Below are positions 6,490 through 8,362 of a stretch of DNA of 8,362 bases, piece by piece; position 1 is the stretch's first letter, and each line of letters begins with the position of its first letter. This DNA is from an uncultured Erysipelotrichaceae bacterium (lineage in GTDB: Bacteria > Bacillota_I > Bacilli_A > Erysipelotrichales > Erysipelotrichaceae), in contig CANPNQ010000030.1 of assembly GCA_947575425.1 (NCBI GenBank), positions 1 through 8,362 on the forward strand. The letters are read 5' to 3'. A program made the position numbers and the translations under genes. Below the pieces are notes generated by a model. The model was not told the DNA's origin and made no database searches. It saw nothing but the letters and a program-made list of their open reading frames with translations.

Positions 6490-6518
6490 ATTATAATCTT
6501 ATGCAAAAGATTAGTAAA
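6490..6518 (-). promoter_or_regulatory. Sigma-A promoter of the flavin reductase-like pseudogene
   Basis: Minus strand: -35 TTTACT (6513-6518), 17-bp spacer, perfect -10 TATAAT (6490-6495). The ATG is 27 bases past the -10. The spacer is almost wholly filled by the palindrome at 6494-6513. Confidence 0.65.
6494..6513. promoter_or_regulatory. Perfect palindrome TAATCTT-N6-AAGATTA inside a promoter, candidate operator
   Basis: Two perfect 7-bp arms, TAATCTT (6494-6500) and AAGATTA (6507-6513), are separated by ATGCAA. The 20-bp element lies between the -35 and -10 hexamers and touches both. This is the classical position for a small dimeric repressor such as MarR, TetR or HxlR types, which commonly control flavin/NADPH reductase genes. 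The regulator itself is not in the window. Confidence 0.5.
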
Positions 6519-6702
6519 GTGTGAAGGCAATATCCAAGCACAAGGAAGCCATTGTTGAAAAGGTAAGATCTGAAAATGATAGATCGGAACATGAGATGAT
6601 TGGCAACAGGCAGTTAAGGCATGCTTGTATGACAGTTGCGATGTAGGAAGAAGGAAGCGGAGTACATACAGAGATGAATGTAGATACAGCGATTGTTTTC
6701 AT

Positions 6703-6731
6703 TTGAAATGCGGATTCATATCCATTATAAT
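6703..6731 (+). promoter_or_regulatory. Sigma-A promoter of the fructokinase gene
   Basis: -35 TTGAAA (6703-6708), 17-bp spacer, perfect -10 TATAAT (6726-6731). The leader is about 47 bases. The -10 overlaps an AT-rich run with a 9-bp direct repeat AATGATAAT (6729-6737 and 6754-6762). I found no good catabolite-repression (cre) site. Between 6519 and 6702 I see no supported gene or RNA. Confidence 0.75.
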
Positions 6732-6783
6732 GATAATGATGCATATACGAAAAAATGATAATAGGCAAAGGGAGGGAATGGAG

Positions 6784-7755
6784 ATGAAACAGAAATTATA
6801 TGCGATCGGAGAGGCTTTGATCGATTTTATTCCACAGGAAAAGGGGAAGCGATTGAAGGATGTGACAGGTTTTGTGAGGGTTGCCGGGGGAGCGCCTGCC
6901 AATGTCGCAGGTGCGTGTGCGAAATTGGGGGGGCATGCGGGTTTGATTACGCAGCTGGGAGAAGATGCATTTGGAGATTATATCGTGGAATGCTGCGAAA
7001 AAAGCGGTATAGATACCTCCTATATCCTGCGCAGCGCAGATGCGGACACAGCCTTGGCTTTTGTATCTTTGGCGGCTGATGGAAATCGGGATTTCAAGTT
7101 TTATCGCAGAAGCTGTGCCGACCTGATGCTAAGTCCTGATCATATCCGAGAGGAGATGCTCAAGGATTGCGGAATCGTGCATTTCTGCAGCGTATCTTTG
7201 GTGGAATCCCCGATGAAGCATTCACATGAAAAATTGATCGGATTGGCAAGAAAAAACAAGGTTTTGATCAGCTTTGATCCCAATCTGCGCTTTTCCTTAT
7301 GGGAGGATCTTGAAGTATTAAAACAAACAGTGTGGGATTTCATAGCACAGGCGGATATCCTGAAACTATCCGATGAAGAATTAGAATTTCTCACAGGTAC
7401 GCAAACGATTGAGCATGCATTGCCTCAGCTGTTTTGCGGTAATGTCAAGCTGATCCTTTATACGATGGGTAAGGATGGTGCCTGTGCTTATACAAGAGCG
7501 ATGAAAACAGAGGTACATGGGATAGCGGTAGAGGCAAGAGATACAACCGGAGCAGGAGATGGCTTTATCGGTGCTTTCCTATATTGCCTGTTGAACGATG
7601 AGGTAACGGATATCGAAGCGATCGGTGAGCATCGTTTAAGGGAATACCTTTCCTTCGCGAATGCATATGGCGCATCGATTGTGAGAAAGGCTGGCGCACT
7701 GGATGCAATGATAGATCGAGCGGAGTTTGCGCAGTTTTTGGCACAGATCAGATGA
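6784..7755 (+). CDS. PfkB-family carbohydrate kinase, probable fructokinase
   Basis: Phosphorylates a sugar with ATP in the cytoplasm; fructose to fructose-6-phosphate is the most likely reaction by resemblance to bacterial ScrK-type fructokinases. The 323-aa product has normal length. Motifs are the N-terminal A-I-G-E-A-L-I-D-F-I-P, the first PfkB signature G-G-A-P-A-N-V-A (35-42), F-D-P-N-L-R (164-169), K-L-S-D-E-E-L-E-F-L-T-G (194-205), and the second signature D-T-T-G-A-G-D-G-F (253-261), whose Asp259 is the catalytic base within the ATP anion hole. The start at 6784 is preferred: GGGAGG (6770-6775) lies 8 bases upstream, while ATG 6778 lies almost on it, and family members begin at this point. 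No sugar transporter or hydrolase is adjacent, so substrate (fructose, or 2-keto-3-deoxygluconate or ribose as alternatives) is inferred. Confidence 0.9.
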   Translation: MKQKLYAIGEALIDFIPQEKGKRLKDVTGFVRVAGGAPANVAGACAKLGGHAGLITQLGEDAFGDYIVECCEKSGIDTSYILRSADADTALAFVSLAADGNRDFKFYRRSCADLMLSPDHIREEMLKDCGIVHFCSVSLVESPMKHSHEKLIGLARKNKVLISFDPNLRFSLWEDLEVLKQTVWDFIAQADILKLSDEELEFLTGTQTIEHALPQLFCGNVKLILYTMGKDGACAYTRAMKTEVHGIAVEARDTTGAGDGFIGAFLYCLLNDEVTDIEAIGEHRLREYLSFANAYGASIVRKAGALDAMIDRAEFAQFLAQIR

Positions 7756-7761
7756 AATGGC

Positions 7762-7782
7762 GGTATTTTCCAATAACCTTTT
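7762..7782 (+). terminator. Weak possible terminator after fructokinase
   Basis: GGTATT (7762-7767) can pair with AATAACC (7772-7778) with one bulged A and a 4-base loop, followed by TTTT. It starts 6 bases after the stop codon. The stem is short, so leakage into the next genes is likely. Confidence 0.3.
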
Positions 7783-7812
7783 ACGGACAAAGCAAATGCC
7801 TGATGGTATTGA

Positions 7813-7840
7813 TTGAAATTTTATGAAAAATAAGTATAAT
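7813..7840 (+). promoter_or_regulatory. Sigma-A promoter of the small membrane protein-CNNM operon
   Basis: -35 TTGAAA (7813-7818), 16-bp spacer, perfect -10 TATAAT (7835-7840). The expected start of transcription is about 14 bases before the ATG at 7861, leaving just enough room for the GAGAGGTGA ribosome binding site. Confidence 0.7.
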
Positions 7841-7860
7841 AGTAATCGAGAGGTGAGCGT

Positions 7861-8007
7861 ATGCTGGAATGTATCAGTGATTATTTATCATTTGCATTGT
7901 TAATGGCATTTCCTACCTCATGGATTGCTTGGTTGTTGATGAAGTTTTATCGACGCAGGCGTGAGAAACTGTTGGCAAATCAGGAAAAATATTATAGGGA
8001 GTGGTAA
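7861..8007 (+). CDS. 48-aa single-pass membrane protein
   Basis: A short gene supported by a strong promoter, a ribosome binding site (GAGG at 7850-7853, 7 bases before ATG) and tight linkage to the next gene. The 48-residue product has an N-terminal hydrophobic helix (about residues 9-29, F-A-L-L-M-A-F-P-T-S-W-I-A-W-L-L-M) followed by a very basic stretch R-R-R-R-E-K (31-36) and a polar tail ending YYREW. By the positive-inside rule the tail is cytoplasmic. I do not recognise a family. Its TAA is in the same frame as the downstream transporter and only 3 bases from its start, so the two are almost certainly cotranscribed. A role as small partner or regulator of that transporter is an inference. 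Confidence 0.65.
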   Translation: MLECISDYLSFALLMAFPTSWIAWLLMKFYRRRREKLLANQEKYYREW

Positions 8008-8010
8008 GTT

Positions 8011-8362
8011 TTGGACAGTTCGCACATAGGTCTTTTGATTATCCTTGGTGTTTTGATTGTGTTATCAGCGATGTTTTCTTCTACGGAGACGGCATATAGC
8101 TCCGTCAATCAAATCCGCTTGAAGCAGATGGCGAAAAATGGCAATAAGCGGGCGAAAACAGCCTACAATAACACAAAAAAATTCACAGCCCTGATTACGA
8201 CGATCTTAATCGGGAACAATATTGTGAACATACTGGCAACCAGTATTCTGACGATGGTATTTACGGAGATCTTCGGCAGTGCCGGTGTGGGTGTCGCAAC
8301 CGGTGTTATGACGGTTTTAATCTTGATATTCGGAGAAGTAGCACCTAAAATTATCGCCAAAG
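8011..8362 (+). CDS. CNNM/DUF21 transporter, hemolysin/CorC type, N-terminal part
   Basis: The gene runs off the right edge: 117 codons are visible. They cover most of the CNNM transmembrane domain. There is a helix at residues 6-23, then F-S-S-T-E-T-A (22-28), R-L-K-Q-M-A-K-N-G-N-K-R-A (36-48), L-I-G-N-N-I-V-N-I (66-74), and a helix ending in F-G-E-V-A-P-K (107-113). These are signatures of the family that exports Mg2+ or related divalent cations; CBS and CorC/HlyC C-terminal domains are expected beyond the window. The start must be TTG 8011, because an in-frame TAA lies two codons upstream and no other start precedes the first helix. A site AGGGAGTGG (7996-8004), inside the previous gene, serves it. 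Older 'hemolysin' names for this family are misleading. Confidence 0.9.
   Translation, partial: MDSSHIGLLIILGVLIVLSAMFSSTETAYSSVNQIRLKQMAKNGNKRAKTAYNNTKKFTALITTILIGNNIVNILATSILTMVFTEIFGSAGVGVATGVMTVLILIFGEVAPKIIAK

Noticed and set aside
6680..6702. Possible cre (CcpA) site before fructokinase
   Set aside because: The CG core is out of register and the flanking positions do not match the consensus.
6511..6768. Minus-strand 85-codon open frame between the flavin reductase and fructokinase genes
   Set aside because: It overlaps both divergent promoters, has no ribosome binding site and shows no recognisable motif.
6625..6783. Upstream extension of fructokinase
   Set aside because: It lies across the promoter, and family members start at the MKQKLYAIGE position, which has a properly spaced ribosome binding site.
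8163..8360. Minus-strand 65-codon open frame
   Set aside because: Shadow of the CNNM transporter gene.
1..8362. Search for CRISPR arrays, insertion sequences, tRNA or rRNA genes and toxin-antitoxin or phage-defence genes
   Set aside because: I saw no regularly spaced repeats, transposase motifs, cloverleaf-like sequences or defence-type domains by eye.

Overview
The window looks like an ordinary chromosomal stretch of a low-to-mid GC Gram-positive anaerobe. Protein style, strong AGGAGG-type ribosome binding sites, textbook sigma-A promoters and short ATGA gene overlaps all point to Bacillota. My best guess is a gut member of the Erysipelotrichia, but that rests on general resemblance, not on a marker gene.

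Layout, left to right. (1) A minus-strand gene, cut by the left edge, encodes a protein resembling the pRiA4b ORF-3 / IS1096 TnpR-like family. It has a good promoter overlapped by an imperfect 40-bp palindrome. (2) A divergent plus-strand operon holds a B12-binding radical SAM gene (DUF4080 type), rdgB (house-cleaning NTP pyrophosphatase), trmL (tRNA wobble 2'-O-methyltransferase) and an unrecognised four-helix membrane protein. Each junction overlaps, and a T-tailed hairpin follows. The radical SAM gene carries an in-frame TAA seven codons after its CxxxCxxC cluster motif, while both halves stay in the same frame and are otherwise well preserved. (3) A small minus-strand DUF3892 gene has its own strong hairpin terminator and converges on the operon. 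(4) A plus-strand PLP-dependent threonine aldolase. (5) A minus-strand flavin reductase-like gene is broken by an internal deletion plus frameshift, although its promoter, ribosome binding site and terminator are intact. A perfect 20-bp palindrome sits inside its promoter. (6) A plus-strand PfkB-family fructokinase with a near-consensus promoter. (7) A 48-codon single-helix membrane protein gene is followed three bases later by the start (TTG) of a CNNM/DUF21 transporter of the hemolysin/CorC type, which runs off the right edge.

Functionally this is a mix of housekeeping (rdgB, trmL), amino-acid and sugar metabolism (threonine aldolase, fructokinase), ion transport (CNNM) and small accessory genes. 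I see no mobile element, tRNA, rRNA, CRISPR array or defence locus, and no convincing wholly new system. The points most worth a second look are the two recently damaged genes, the in-frame pairing of the 48-aa membrane protein with the CNNM transporter, and three palindromic candidate regulatory sites next to divergent or single promoters.
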